Positions 19,358 through 28,764 of a stretch of 64,000 bases of DNA are shown here, piece by piece (position 1 is the stretch's first letter; each line of letters begins with the position of its first letter). The stretch is taken from positions 1,981,501 to 2,045,500 of the forward strand of contig NZ_UGSP01000001.1 of assembly GCF_900454535.1 (NCBI RefSeq), given 5' to 3'. The notes beneath the pieces are model-generated. The model was given only the letters and a program-made list of their open reading frames with translations, searched no databases and was not told where the DNA came from. This DNA is from Avibacterium avium (GTDB lineage Bacteria > Pseudomonadota > Gammaproteobacteria > Enterobacterales > Pasteurellaceae). A program made the translations under genes and the position numbers.

Positions 19358-20581
19358 TTACTCTGCCAATAAATGTTGTAGCAATCTGCCATCTAATAAG
19401 GCTTGTTTAATCAACGCAAATGCGCCAATCACATCTTCATTTTTTAATTCAGATGCCACCAGTGGCGTGCTTTTCACAAACGCGGGTAAAGCCAAGTTGT
19501 CTAAGGTTCGGCGAATAGCAGCAAACAGCACGCTTTGCGCTTGCGTAATCTCCCCTGAAATAACAATTTTTTCAGGATTAAACATATTCACACTCATCGC
19601 CAACACGCGCCCAATCTGCACGCCAACGTGTTCGATCAAATCCACTGCCACGGCATCTTGCTTATTTACCGCTTTACAAATCGCTTCAATATCGTGACTT
19701 TCTAAAGAAATCCATTTGCTTTGATAACCATCTTCTAGCAAACGCTGCATTTTTTCTTCAATTGCAGCATTGCTCACCACCGTTTCCAAGCACCCCACAT
19801 TGCCGCATAAACAACGTTTACCCAAAGGATCAACCTGAATATGCCCAATTTCCCCCACATTATTTTTGTAGCCGAGAAAGACTTCGTGATTAATCACAAT
19901 ACCTGCGCCAACGCCACGGTGAATACGCAATAATAAGGAATCATAGCAATCTTTGGTAACACCAAAATAATGCTCCGCTAAGGCTAAACTTCGCACATCG
20001 TGGCCAATAAAGGTCATTAATTGGAAGTGTTCTGCAAGGTGATTTGCCAGCGCCCAAGGTTCATCAAGGGATAAATGCGGTAAATATTGAATATCGTTGG
20101 TTTTCACATCCACAAAGCCCGGCACAGTAATACCAATGGCAATAAATTCCGCATTTTTACGCTGATTTTTTTCGATAAACTGCGCAAGGTGCGTTATTAA
20201 AAATTGCTCAATTTGCACCGCACTTTGATGCTCCGGCAAATCCAGAATTTCTCTTTTCAAGAGTTTCGCAGAAAGATCCATAATGGCAAAGGTTACCTGC
20301 TTACGCCCTAAATGAATGAGGATGGTGCGAAAGGCTTTATGCTCCGCAATAATAGACGTGGCACGCCGCCCGCCAGTGGATTGTTGCTGCTCCACTTCTT
20401 TAATCAGCCCACGCCCTAACAAGTTACGCGTGATTTTAGTCACACTGGCTGGTGCGAGCTGGCTCAGTTCAGAAATTTGAATACGAGAAATCGGCCCTTG
20501 CTGGTCAATTAATTTATAAACCACTGCACTATTCATCTGCTTAACAAAATCAACATTCGCGATTTGATGATTATCCCGCAT
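19358..20581 (-). CDS. nagC: NagC-type ROK transcriptional repressor
   Basis: A repressor of amino-sugar genes that binds DNA until GlcNAc-6-phosphate accumulates. An N-terminal winged helix-turn-helix (ISRIQISELSQLAPASVTKI, about residues 30-50) precedes a ROK sugar-binding domain with the zinc signature HIQVDPLG-CLCG-GCLE. Strong resemblance to E. coli NagC from end to end, including the final LLQHLL. The frame starts with GTG at 20593; the ATG at 20581 after GGGAAAAAG is preferred. It is codirectional with nagBA but separated from nagA by a terminator, so it likely has its own promoter. Confidence 0.93.
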   Translation of the reverse strand: MRDNHQIANVDFVKQMNSAVVYKLIDQQGPISRIQISELSQLAPASVTKITRNLLGRGLIKEVEQQQSTGGRRATSIIAEHKAFRTILIHLGRKQVTFAIMDLSAKLLKREILDLPEHQSAVQIEQFLITHLAQFIEKNQRKNAEFIAIGITVPGFVDVKTNDIQYLPHLSLDEPWALANHLAEHFQLMTFIGHDVRSLALAEHYFGVTKDCYDSLLLRIHRGVGAGIVINHEVFLGYKNNVGEIGHIQVDPLGKRCLCGNVGCLETVVSNAAIEEKMQRLLEDGYQSKWISLESHDIEAICKAVNKQDAVAVDLIEHVGVQIGRVLAMSVNMFNPEKIVISGEITQAQSVLFAAIRRTLDNLALPAFVKSTPLVASELKNEDVIGAFALIKQALLDGRLLQHLLAE

Positions 20582-20670
20582 TCTTTTTCCCACACATAAA
20601 AAAACATAAAACGAATAATGCTGTATTTTAAAATGAATTGGGCAAAATGCCTAGACTAGAAAATGTCTAA

Positions 20671-20700
20671 ACAAAAAGGCAGCCGAAGCTGCCTTTATTT
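20671..20700 (-). terminator. Terminator of nagBA
   Basis: AAAGGCAGC-TTCG-GCTGCCTTTTT on the minus strand: a stable tetraloop hairpin with T run, just after nagA. Confidence 0.85.
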
Positions 20701-20738
20701 CGTATTTAAATAGCACTCAAAGTGCGGTAATTTTTGGG

Positions 20739-21884
20739 CTAGTTTTTATACCACGTCCACTGCCCATTGACTGCGCTGCCTAGCACATCAAAATCATTGT
20801 TAAACACAGTCAAATTGGCGATTTTTCCTTCTGCAATATCGCCTAAATGATCATCGACACCAATGGCTTTGGCTGGGTAGTAGTTGCACATTCTTAGGGT
20901 TTCATCAAGTGGAATACCCACTTGTTTCACCGCATTTTCTACCGATTCTATCATTGTGATTGCAGAACCGCCGAGCGTGCCGTTGGCATCATAGCATTTG
21001 CCATCACGCACATACACGGTTTTGCCGACAAAGTCGAAAGATTCAATATCCGCCCCTGCGGCGGCTGTGGCATCTGTAACAATGCACAGCTTGTCGCCTT
21101 TCACTTTTTTATCAATCTTGATATTGTCAAATTCAACGTGCAATCCGTCCACGATAATGCCTGCATAAATATCGCTTTCCAACACCGCACCCACTACGCC
21201 CATTTCGCGTCCTGAGCTTATCGGCGACATCGCATTATGCAGGTGAGTAGCAAAACTCGCCCCGTTTTCAATGGCTTGCTTCGCGACCTCATAAGTGGCA
21301 TTGGAATGCCCGATAGAAACCACAATGCCTTTTGCGACAAACTCTGCCACATATTGAGCCGTTGGATTTTCAGGGGCAAGGGTGATTTTGGTGATCACTG
21401 CTGCATTTTGGCATAGAAAATCTTTCATTTCAGGGCTTATGGCACGAATATATTCTGCCTGATGCACGCCTTTCTTTTCGACACTTAAATAAGGGCCTTC
21501 CAAATGCAAGCCAAGGGCTTGATTTTTATGCTTTTTAAGATATTCCCCCATTACCGAAACGGCTTGCTTAATGCCCTCATCATCTGCTGTGATAAAGGTT
21601 GGCAGATAACTTGTTGTGCCTGATCGCAAATTGGTTTGCTGCATAATTTCAAGGGTTTTCACGGACGTATCACCATTAAACATCACGCCACCACAGCCGT
21701 TTAATTGCAGATCAATAAATCCTGCCGTAAGATTATTCCCTTTTAGATCAATTTGTTGCATTCCTTCAGGCAGATTTTCTTGTGGCACGATAGAAAGGAT
21801 TTTCTCATCTTCCACAATCACCGCGTGTCCATAAAGCACGGCTTGGGCGGTATAAATCACGCCATTAACTAACGCATAACGCAT
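20739..21884 (-). CDS. nagA: N-acetylglucosamine-6-phosphate deacetylase
   Basis: Removes acetate from GlcNAc-6-phosphate to give glucosamine-6-phosphate. An amidohydrolase barrel with the metal and substrate residues in HLEGPYL, IGHSNAT and HLHNAM; the catalytic aspartate is in CIVTDATAAAG. 381 residues, like E. coli NagA. It lies 23 bases after nagB, with a GAAGGGG site, so the two are one transcription unit. An uptake signal follows the stop codon. Confidence 0.97.
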   Translation of the reverse strand: MRYALVNGVIYTAQAVLYGHAVIVEDEKILSIVPQENLPEGMQQIDLKGNNLTAGFIDLQLNGCGGVMFNGDTSVKTLEIMQQTNLRSGTTSYLPTFITADDEGIKQAVSVMGEYLKKHKNQALGLHLEGPYLSVEKKGVHQAEYIRAISPEMKDFLCQNAAVITKITLAPENPTAQYVAEFVAKGIVVSIGHSNATYEVAKQAIENGASFATHLHNAMSPISSGREMGVVGAVLESDIYAGIIVDGLHVEFDNIKIDKKVKGDKLCIVTDATAAAGADIESFDFVGKTVYVRDGKCYDANGTLGGSAITMIESVENAVKQVGIPLDETLRMCNYYPAKAIGVDDHLGDIAEGKIANLTVFNNDFDVLGSAVNGQWTWYKN

Positions 21885-21907
21885 TTTTTCCCCTTCTTTT
21901 TTATTCG

Positions 21908-22711
21908 CTATAACACACTATGAATGGCTTTGGCTTCTAACTCAGTGAAATATTTCACGGTTTTCACTTTTAATTCCTGCGTTGCAGGTTCATCACAAAC
22001 AAAGATTGCGTGGCGGTGTAGCTGTAACGCACTGATGGTCCAAAAATGGTTCACACTGCCCTCTACACCCGCTTGCAAAGCAAGGGCTTTATTATGCCCT
22101 GTGACTAAAAGCATCACTTCTGCTGCGTCAAGCAACGTGGCAACCCCAATGGTTAAGGCATATTTTGGCACTTTATTCACATCATTATCAAAAAAACGTG
22201 AATTAGCGATAAGGGTATCTTCTGTCAGGGTTTTAATTCTGGTGCGAGAAGCCAGCGATGACGCTGGTTCGTTAAAGGCGATATGGCCGTCCACGCCAAC
22301 GCCGCCCATAAATAAATTGACCTTGCCGTAAGATTGCATTTTTTCTTCATAACGGCGACATTCAGCATCAAGATCAGGCGCATTGCCGTCTAATAAGTTA
22401 ATATTTTTTTCTTGAATATCAACGTGATCGAAAAAATTCTTATACATAAAAGAGCGGTAACTTTCTGGGTGATCTTTTGGCAACCCAACATATTCGTCCA
22501 TATTAAAGGTTACCACGTTTTTAAAGCTCACTTCCCCTGCTTGATAAAGTTTGATCAATTCTTTATAGGTTTGTAACGGCGTGCCGCCTGTTGGCAATCC
22601 CAGCACAAAAGGGCGTTCTTCCGTTGGTTTAAATTCATTAATACGATCAACAATATGACGTGCTGCCCATTTGCTGACTTGCTCAGCGGTTTTTAAAGGA
22701 ATTAAACGCAT
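21908..22711 (-). CDS. nagB: Glucosamine-6-phosphate deaminase
   Basis: Converts glucosamine-6-phosphate to fructose-6-phosphate and ammonia, feeding GlcNAc and sialic-acid-derived sugars to glycolysis. The signature [12 protein letters not shown] opens the fold, NMDEYVGL holds the catalytic aspartate, and [14 protein letters not shown] holds the catalytic histidine loop. 267 residues, full length. First gene of nagBA, with AGGAGAG before the ATG and CRP-like and NagC-like elements upstream. Confidence 0.97.
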   Translation of the reverse strand: MRLIPLKTAEQVSKWAARHIVDRINEFKPTEERPFVLGLPTGGTPLQTYKELIKLYQAGEVSFKNVVTFNMDEYVGLPKDHPESYRSFMYKNFFDHVDIQEKNINLLDGNAPDLDAECRRYEEKMQSYGKVNLFMGGVGVDGHIAFNEPASSLASRTRIKTLTEDTLIANSRFFDNDVNKVPKYALTIGVATLLDAAEVMLLVTGHNKALALQAGVEGSVNHFWTISALQLHRHAIFVCDEPATQELKVKTVKYFTELEAKAIHSVL

Positions 22712-22741
22712 AGCTCTCTCCTGTTTGCTATCTTAATTTCA

Positions 22742-22782
22742 TTATTTTGAAGTATCATTTCATAATTTTCATTATAAAATAA
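22742..22782 (-). promoter_or_regulatory. Possible NagC operator upstream of nagB
   Basis: TTATTTT (22742-22748) and AAAATAA (22776-22782) face each other across 27 AT-rich bases. NagC sites are AT-rich palindromes with such outer arms. Weak pattern in an AT-rich stretch; context is the main support. Confidence 0.3.
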
Positions 22783-22826
22783 GATTAACTTCAAAGAGAA
22801 ACAGAATTTTAACCAAAAGAGAAAAT

Positions 22827-22842
22827 CGTGATTTATATCACA
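22827..22842 (-). promoter_or_regulatory. CRP-like site upstream of nagB
   Basis: CGTGA-TTTATA-TCACA, one mismatch from the consensus TGTGA-N6-TCACA, 116 bases before the nagB start. Catabolite control of nag genes is known in related bacteria. Confidence 0.6.
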
Positions 22843-22848
22843 AAATCG

Positions 22849-24894
22849 CTAATTATTTACTGGCGTGCCTTTCAGCAATTTTCTTATCCAGCTACGATTT
22901 GGGCTGAGCTGATGCAAAATATCTTCACTTAACGGCAAAGGTTCGCCATAAATTAATGAAGCCAGCACTTCACCAAGCAAAGGCGCGGACGTGAGTCCCC
23001 TTGAGCCTAATGCGCCGATTAAATAAAGATTGTGATGAGTCGCTGCAGGCGGAATAGGCTGTTTGCGGCGGCGTAGATTAAAGAGATTTTTATAGTCTTC
23101 TACTTGCTGTGCGAAATCTGGCACGTTGCCCACCATAGGAATGCGATCGCGCACGGAGCAACGCACGCCGACACGCGCCAAGTTGCCTGAGGTATCAATC
23201 TCATTCACCCATTCCACACCCGAAAGATTTTGCTGAATTTTGTGCTGATTTTCTTGCTGTTCTTGTTGGCTGAATTGACGATCTTGATTATCACGAACGT
23301 GGCTCGCACCAATGCAATGGCTGGTTTGTTCTTGATCTGCAGGGGTGAGATAGCCGTCATAGCAAAGCACCGCTTTAAGGTGTTTTAGCTGTGCGGTCGT
23401 GGGAATTTGGCTCACTTGCCCACGCACAGGGTAAACAGGCAGTTGTACCGTTTGGCTAAAGTCTTTGAGCTTATGCCCGTTAGCAATAATGGCAATATGA
23501 TGAGAAAAGGTTTCCCCCTGTGAATTAGTCAGCAGCCAGCCTTCGCCTTGTTGAGAAAGTGCGGTGATTTTTTGCGAAGTTTTTATCGTTACGCCACGCT
23601 TTTGCAAATAGGCAAATAAATTTTGCACAAATTGACGAGGTGCAAGCCAAGCACCTTGCGGAATAAATGCCCCATCGCAAGGCAGTAGCAAACCAACTTT
23701 CTCGCTCAATTCTGCTTGAGAAAGGCGTTGAAATAAGGCTTCGGGCAGATCTAAGTGAGAAATTTTGTTTAATTTCATCGCACTTTTATGATCATAAGCG
23801 CAGAGCGCCACGCCGCAAAAATCCCGTTCAAATTCAATGCCTTGCTCAATCGCCCAATGCAGTTGCTGTTGCCCATATAAAAACGCGTGAATATAAAAAC
23901 GAATGTTACGCTCATCATCATCGCTCAGCTGCGGATAAAATGCCCCTTGCTTGTTGCCTGAAGCATTGAGCGCAGTTTGCTCATCTTCACAATAAAGCGT
24001 GATATTCGCGCCACGTTGCAATAAAGAAAGTGCGATAAAGGCAGAAGCAATACCGCCGCCGATAATGGCGATGTCTTGCGCTTCATTCATTTGAGCCGCT
24101 TGCGGCAAATACCAAGGGGTTGAAATCGCGTAAGTGCGGTGATTTTTGGCGGAGTTTTCGGGTTTAACACCTGCTAAACATTCACGCTTTTTACCGTAAC
24201 CTTTGCGTTTATGCACGCTAAACCCTGCATTTTCTAGCCCTTTTCGCACCGCACTTGCAGCGGTGAAAGTGGCAAATGTGCCGTTAGGTTTGCAATAATC
24301 AAACATTGCATTATAAAGCTGTTCGTTCCACATTTGCGGATTTTTACTCGGCGAAAAGCCATCTAAAAACCACGCATCAATGCGATTTTGCATATAATCA
24401 CCCAGTTGCGGCAGGCTTTCAGCAATCTCACCAAACCAAATATCCAACGTGCTTTCGGCAAAATGAAAACGCTGGCAGCCTGTGATCATCGGTTGCCAAT
24501 GGCGACAAAGTTGCGTGCTTAAATCAGCAAATTCAGGATAAGGCTGATGGGTTTGGGCAAGCTGTGTGGGATTGAGCGGATATTTTTCAAAAGAAATAAA
24601 AAACAAACGTTTTAGCGGGCTATGCGGATTGGCTTGGCGAAATTGACGAAAAAGCTGGGTAACAGCAAAAAAATTCAGCCCTGTGCCAAAGCCAGTTTCA
24701 GCAATCACAAAATGTCTTTGATTAAACTGATGCCAACGTTCCCACAGCGCATTTCCCTGCTGAAACACATAACGGCTTTCCGCCAAACCGTCTTGGTTGG
24801 AAAAATAGACATCATCAAATTGGTGGGAAACGGGCGTGTTTTCTTGATTAAAATAGATCTCTGCGTGGTTAAGTTTAAACATCTTTGCTGGCAT
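22849..24894 (-). CDS. mnmC: Bifunctional tRNA (mnm5s2U34) methyltransferase / cmnm5s2U34 oxidoreductase
   Basis: Makes mnm5s2U at tRNA wobble position 34. The N-terminal ~240 residues are a SAM methyltransferase ([10 protein letters not shown] near 62; [11 protein letters not shown] holds the catalytic aspartate). The C-terminal ~400 residues are a DAO-type FAD oxidoreductase ([11 protein letters not shown] near 275; [16 protein letters not shown] near the end). 681 residues, full two-domain form. The first ATG is used although no strong ribosome site precedes it; the ATG at 24882 is an alternative. It is divergent from fabB, as in E. coli. Confidence 0.96.
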   Translation of the reverse strand: MPAKMFKLNHAEIYFNQENTPVSHQFDDVYFSNQDGLAESRYVFQQGNALWERWHQFNQRHFVIAETGFGTGLNFFAVTQLFRQFRQANPHSPLKRLFFISFEKYPLNPTQLAQTHQPYPEFADLSTQLCRHWQPMITGCQRFHFAESTLDIWFGEIAESLPQLGDYMQNRIDAWFLDGFSPSKNPQMWNEQLYNAMFDYCKPNGTFATFTAASAVRKGLENAGFSVHKRKGYGKKRECLAGVKPENSAKNHRTYAISTPWYLPQAAQMNEAQDIAIIGGGIASAFIALSLLQRGANITLYCEDEQTALNASGNKQGAFYPQLSDDDERNIRFYIHAFLYGQQQLHWAIEQGIEFERDFCGVALCAYDHKSAMKLNKISHLDLPEALFQRLSQAELSEKVGLLLPCDGAFIPQGAWLAPRQFVQNLFAYLQKRGVTIKTSQKITALSQQGEGWLLTNSQGETFSHHIAIIANGHKLKDFSQTVQLPVYPVRGQVSQIPTTAQLKHLKAVLCYDGYLTPADQEQTSHCIGASHVRDNQDRQFSQQEQQENQHKIQQNLSGVEWVNEIDTSGNLARVGVRCSVRDRIPMVGNVPDFAQQVEDYKNLFNLRRRKQPIPPAATHHNLYLIGALGSRGLTSAPLLGEVLASLIYGEPLPLSEDILHQLSPNRSWIRKLLKGTPVNN

Positions 24895-24896
24895 CT

Positions 24897-24924
24897 TTGT
24901 TGTGCTACTTGAGTTTGCTATAAT
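24897..24924 (+). promoter_or_regulatory. Probable sigma-70 promoter of fabB
   Basis: TTGTTG and TATAAT separated by 16 bases, 116 bases upstream of fabB. Confidence 0.55.
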
Positions 24925-25039
24925 AGCGAAATTTTCGGGATTGGTCGAACCTTCAAAGAAATGCTTGCAATATTTTCATTTCGTAGTAAGTTAGCGACCG
25001 ACTGTATTTTTTACTCTTTCAACTCAAAAGGAATAATCT

Positions 25040-26260
25040 ATGAGAAGAGCGGTGATTACTGGTTTCGGTGTCATTTCCAGTATTGGTAACAATAAAGAAG
25101 AAGTATTAGCTTCATTAAAAGCGGGTAAATCGGGCATTGAGTTAGTGCCTGAATTTGTGGAAATGGGTATGCGTAGCCATATCGCAGGTACGCTCAAAAT
25201 TACACCTTCAGAATTGATTGATCGTAAAGTTTATCGCTTTATGGGCGATGCGGCGGCTTATGCTTATCTTTCAATGAAAGAAGCCATTGAAGACGCAGGC
25301 TTAACAGAAGAACAAGTGTCTAACGACCGCACCGGTTTAGTAATTGGTGCAGGAACAGGTTCTGCACACAATCAGCTTATCGCTTGTGATGCCGTGCGTG
25401 GCCCGCGTGGCGTGAAAGCCGTTGGCCCTTATGCGGTAACCAAAACGATGGCATCAAGTGTATCGGCTTGTTTAGCCACACCTTACAAAATCCGTGGCGT
25501 GAATTATAGTATCAGCTCCGCTTGTGCCACTTCTGCACATTGTATCGGCCACGCTTTAGAATTAATTCAATTAGGCAAACAAGATATTGTTTTTGCCGGC
25601 GGTGCAGAAGAATTATCGTGGGAATGTGCCACAGAATTTGACGCAATGGGTGCGGTTTCCACCAAATATAACGACACCCCAGAAAAAGCTTCACGTGCTT
25701 ATGACGCAAACCGTGATGGTTTCGTGATCGCAGGCGGCGGCGCTGTGGTTGTGGTTGAAGAATTAGAACACGCTCTTGCGCGTGGTGCAAAAATCTATGC
25801 GGAAATCGTAGGCTATGGCGCAACTTCTGATGGTTATGATATGGTTGCACCAAGCGGTGAAGGCGCGGAACGTTGTATGAAACAAGCAATGGCAACAGTA
25901 GATACCCCTATCGACTACATCAACGTACACGGCACCTCAACACCAGTGGGTGATGTGAAAGAATTAGGTGCGATCAAAAATGTTTTCGGTGATGAAAAAC
26001 CAGCCATTTCATCAACTAAATCAATGACAGGCCATTCACTAGGTGCGGCTGGCGCACACGAAGCCATTTACACCTTATTAATGTTAGACAACGATTTCAT
26101 CGCCCCAAGCATTAACATCGAAACCCTCGATCCACAAGCGGAAGGAATGAACATCGTAACAGAAACCAAAGAAAACGCGGGCTTAAATACCGTAATGTCA
26201 AACAGCTTTGGTTTCGGCGGCACAAACGCAACATTGGTGTTTAGACGTTATACGAAGTAA
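25040..26260 (+). CDS. fabB: 3-oxoacyl-[acyl-carrier-protein] synthase I
   Basis: An elongating condensing enzyme of type II fatty acid synthesis, needed for unsaturated fatty acids. Thiolase fold with the Cys-His-His triad at Cys162 (SSACATSAH), His297 ([11 protein letters not shown]) and His332 ([11 protein letters not shown]), and the GFGGTN loop near the C terminus. 406 residues, matching E. coli FabB. It is a single gene with its own promoter and terminator. Confidence 0.97.
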   Translation: MRRAVITGFGVISSIGNNKEEVLASLKAGKSGIELVPEFVEMGMRSHIAGTLKITPSELIDRKVYRFMGDAAAYAYLSMKEAIEDAGLTEEQVSNDRTGLVIGAGTGSAHNQLIACDAVRGPRGVKAVGPYAVTKTMASSVSACLATPYKIRGVNYSISSACATSAHCIGHALELIQLGKQDIVFAGGAEELSWECATEFDAMGAVSTKYNDTPEKASRAYDANRDGFVIAGGGAVVVVEELEHALARGAKIYAEIVGYGATSDGYDMVAPSGEGAERCMKQAMATVDTPIDYINVHGTSTPVGDVKELGAIKNVFGDEKPAISSTKSMTGHSLGAAGAHEAIYTLLMLDNDFIAPSINIETLDPQAEGMNIVTETKENAGLNTVMSNSFGFGGTNATLVFRRYTK

Positions 26261-26284
26261 ATTTAGATTAGAATAAATACATAG

Positions 26285-26316
26285 AAAAAAGCAGGCGGAA
26301 TGCCTGCTTTTTTTAT
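26285..26316 (+). terminator. Terminator of fabB
   Basis: AAAAGCAGGC, loop, GCCTGCTTTTTTT. Confidence 0.85.
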
Positions 26317-26336
26317 ATATAGAATTTCTTTTTCTT

Positions 26337-26369
26337 TAATCCCTTTCATACAGGGCAATGTCTTTCGAC
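26337..26369 (-). repeat. 33-base repeat encoding a shared C-terminal tail, copy A
   Basis: Matches 26811-26843 at 31 of 33 bases. On the minus strand both read SKDIALYERD followed by TAA, so they are duplicated protein ends. A third, shorter version (GCAATGTCTTTTGA) lies at 27675-27688. Confidence 0.8.
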
Positions 26370-26449
26370 TTAATCGCTGCTCCTTCAGGTGTAGCATTAC
26401 CATTGTATAAATAAAATCCTATCGATACTGTTTGACCTATTTTAGTATT
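26338..26449 (-). pseudogene. Orphan C-terminal fragment ending SKDIALYERD
   Basis: An open stretch of ~36 codons on the minus strand with no start of its own (reads GQTVSIGFYLYNG ... SKDIALYERD, stop). It directly follows, in the same frame, the TGA that ends the 76-residue membrane protein at 26450. It therefore looks like a leftover exchange module of a toxin or secreted-protein tail. The family is not recognised. Confidence 0.5.
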
Positions 26450-26680
26450 TCATTTTTTATCTTCACCCACCAACCCAAGAAATCTACTTAATTTTGCAAG
26501 AAAAATATATATGATACTTACAAGCATAGCCCTTGGCATTATCCTATAAAATATTTCATATTGAAGTATGAATTCTTTTGTAAAAAAGTAATTAACGCCT
26601 TTTTGCATAAAATAAATAGTAAGTAATGCCAGATAAAACCAAATACTAAAAAAGACAAAAGAAATTATTAGTTTTAACAT
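26450..26680 (-). CDS. Small two-helix membrane protein, unknown
   Basis: 76 residues with two predicted membrane segments (about 3-25 and 48-68) and basic ends. The ATG overlaps the stop of a short upstream remnant (TAATG), so it was probably translationally coupled. It lies among toxin-like fragments, and small membrane proteins there are often immunity proteins; that is inference from place only. AT-rich compared with the core genes. It could also be debris. Confidence 0.4.
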   Translation of the reverse strand: MLKLIISFVFFSIWFYLALLTIYFMQKGVNYFFTKEFILQYEIFYRIMPRAMLVSIIYIFLAKLSRFLGLVGEDKK

Positions 26681-26681
26681 T

Positions 26682-26826
26682 ATTTTTTATCCTCACTGTT
26701 CATTCTTTCTGGAAGACTTATTTTTTCTGAAAAACCACTCAATAATGAACTCCCAATGAGAATTGATGTTCTATCTTTTACTACCTTATTTCCTATAGAT
26801 GTGAAAGGTCTTAATCTCTTTCGTAC
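26682..26826 (-). pseudogene. Short open remnant upstream of the membrane protein
   Basis: About 43 codons open on the minus strand (RPFTSIGNKVV ... MNSEDKK, stop overlapping the next ATG) with no start codon in a good context. The N-terminal part appears to have been lost at the 33-base repeat. No family recognised. Confidence 0.35.
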
Positions 26827-26843
26827 AGGGCAATGTCTTTCGA
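26811..26843 (-). repeat. 33-base repeat encoding a shared C-terminal tail, copy B
   Basis: Second copy of the SKDIALYERD-stop repeat at 26337-26369, here closing the decayed fic gene. Confidence 0.8.
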
Positions 26844-27308
26844 TGTTCCTGATTTTAAGGCTTCTGCATTATACCTTGATTGCTGCATATCCTTATTCTT
26901 TGCCAGCCCATCAAGAGCCTTTGAAAGCTCGCTATCTTTAGCAGATCATCAGCCTTTACACCATTTATTAGAACATCATAAGATTTTTCCCCAGTTTTTC
27001 AGATTGTGCTTTATTAAAAAGAAATCCACCCGATAATATCTCAGTTGTTATATCCATTAAACTATAACAAACTCTAATCACTCCAAATTTAGGATAGTTA
27101 CGATTTTTATGCCACAATTCATCACTATAAACTTTTACTTCAGGTCTAAATTTATCTGCTACATTAGGGCTATTCTGATAAATATAACTATTTATTTTCT
27201 TTAAGTGTGCAAGATCAAAATTTCCTTTGATAGGGTTATGATATAATCCCCCCTTACAAAAGATTTTATATCCTTTATTTTATCATCAGTATCATATGAA
27301 ATTTTCAT
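26811..27308 (-). pseudogene. Decayed fic-like toxin gene
   Basis: A degraded partner of the antitoxin gene just upstream (18 bases away). An ATG at 27308 opens MKISYDTDDKIKDIK. After a frameshift near the six-G run around 27250, the sequence reads NPIKGNFDLAHLKKINSYIY, the hallmark N-terminal helix of Fic AMP-transferases. It then continues ~60 residues (FRPEVKVYSDELWHKNR...) before further frame breaks and the SKDIALYERD tail. No HPFxxGNGR catalytic loop can be found in any frame, so it cannot be an active Fic enzyme. The Fic call rests on the FDLAHLK motif plus the antitoxin neighbour. Confidence 0.65.
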
Positions 27309-27326
27309 ATTAACTTTAATTTTTAG

Positions 27327-27509
27327 TTAATGGCTATCAATAGCCCTTAACAGTTCATTAGAATATTCTTGACTGTTTAAATAGCCCTGAATGTATTTTT
27401 CAGATATATCTAATAATTCTTGAGATAAATAAATTCCTTCAAGTTCAACACTTGCTTTTGCATACATAACTTCTTCACGCCTTTTTGCTTTTTCAGCTTC
27501 AGAAAGCAT
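27327..27509 (-). CDS. VbhA-type Fic antitoxin
   Basis: A 60-residue helical protein. Class I Fic antitoxins carry an inhibitory helix with the motif [S/T]xxxE[G/N]; here it is SVELEG (Ser20, Glu24, Gly25). The N-terminal AEKAKRREEV and the later ISEKYIQGYLNSQEY also follow the VbhA pattern. The start is backed by AGAGG 6 bases upstream. It normally blocks ATP binding in its Fic toxin; here the toxin gene downstream is ruined, so this is an orphan antitoxin, intact in sequence. Confidence 0.75.
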   Translation of the reverse strand: MLSEAEKAKRREEVMYAKASVELEGIYLSQELLDISEKYIQGYLNSQEYSNELLRAIDSH

Positions 27510-27792
27510 AATTTACCTCTACCTTTAAAAATTATAATAAATATATTATACACTATTATTAAATAGTAAAAACATATTCTTCACATCTTTAAATATATTT
27601 TATATATCATTTATAATACTATTTATCAATTCATTTAAGTCTAAATTTAGTTTATTTTTTGCATAATGTAACGAGCAATGTCTTTTGACCTAAAATTAGT
27701 ACAAATATAATATAAAAATTTGTACTTAGAAAAAATTACACATTTGTAAAAATAGAACTAATCTGATCTGACGCAAAACTGCGGTGCAATTT
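27510..27792. other. AT-rich gap between the antitoxin and xerC
   Basis: No gene seen. It holds a short third relative of the tail repeat (27675-27688, reading SKDIA on the minus strand) and otherwise very AT-rich sequence, including the likely antitoxin promoter. Confidence 0.5.
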
Positions 27793-28683
27793 TCACGATT
27801 TTTTTCGTTTTGCTCTCGGGTGTGCGGAATCGTAAACTTGCGCTAAATGTTGGAAATCAAGGTGGGTGTAAATTTGTGTGGTAGAAAGATTGCTATGCCC
27901 GAGTAACTCTTGCACAACGCGTAAATCGGAGCTGCTTTCAAGCATATGCGTGGCGAAAGAATGGCGTAGTTTATGAGGGTTCAAATGGCTAGATAGCCCT
28001 TGTTTAATGCCCCACACTTCCATACGTTTTTGGATTGAACGGTGGCTCATTCGGTTACCAAGCTGGCTAACGAACAAGGCATCATCTTTTGGATTAAATA
28101 ACAACCGCACTTTTAGCCATTGTTGAAGCGCGTGTGAAGCATAACGTCCAAAAGGCAAAATTCGTTCTTTGTTGCCTTTCCCGATTACACGCACTTCACG
28201 TACACGCAGATTGATGCTATTTAAGTTCAGCCCTTGCAATTCAGATAAACGCAAACCTGAACTATACATTAGCTCCAGCATCGCTTTATCCCGCAAATCG
28301 ATTGGCTCTTTGCTGTCATTGGCTAATAATTGTTGAACCTGTTCGTTATCCAAATTTTTCGGTAAATGCTTGCCTTGCTTCGGTGCAGATACGCCAACTG
28401 CAGGATTAACCGAAAGCTCTCCTTGCTGTACAAGAAAGCTCAAAAATTGACGTAATGCCGATAAGCGCAAAGCTAAACTTTTTTCGTGTAAGCCTGTTTT
28501 TTTGCTTTGCGCTAACACAAAGCGCACCACACTGGGGGTTACCTGCTGCCACTGAGAAATCTCGTTTTCCTGCAACAACGCCAGCACCGCCTCAAGCTGA
28601 CGCTGGTAATTGCTCAATGTATGCGGACTTACCTGTCGTTCAATGCGTAAATAATTCCAATAGTTGCTGAGTTGTTGGTGCAT
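27793..28683 (-). CDS. xerC: Tyrosine recombinase XerC
   Basis: Acts with XerD at dif to resolve chromosome dimers. It has a SAM-like N-terminal core-binding domain of ~90 residues, then a catalytic domain with Arg145, Lys169, His237, Arg240, His263 and nucleophile Tyr272, all in the expected motifs ([31 protein letters not shown]). 296 residues. End-to-end similarity to E. coli XerC favours the housekeeping enzyme over a phage integrase, although accessory genes flank it on both sides. Confidence 0.93.
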   Translation of the reverse strand: MHQQLSNYWNYLRIERQVSPHTLSNYQRQLEAVLALLQENEISQWQQVTPSVVRFVLAQSKKTGLHEKSLALRLSALRQFLSFLVQQGELSVNPAVGVSAPKQGKHLPKNLDNEQVQQLLANDSKEPIDLRDKAMLELMYSSGLRLSELQGLNLNSINLRVREVRVIGKGNKERILPFGRYASHALQQWLKVRLLFNPKDDALFVSQLGNRMSHRSIQKRMEVWGIKQGLSSHLNPHKLRHSFATHMLESSSDLRVVQELLGHSNLSTTQIYTHLDFQHLAQVYDSAHPRAKRKKS

Positions 28684-28764
28684 GTATGATTTCCTTTTAT
28701 TGAATTATTATTTAAATTTTATATACACCTGGATAAATATTTTCTATCCTTATAACTATTAACT

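Noticed and set aside
26756-27036. Plus-strand frames in the decayed toxin zone
   Set aside because: They are antisense to recognisable remnants on the minus strand (the fic fragment and repeated tails) and lack ribosome sites.
27793-28683. Whether xerC is a phage or island integrase
   Set aside because: Length, all catalytic motifs and end-to-end similarity fit housekeeping XerC, and no attachment-site repeats were seen nearby, although accessory genes flank it.
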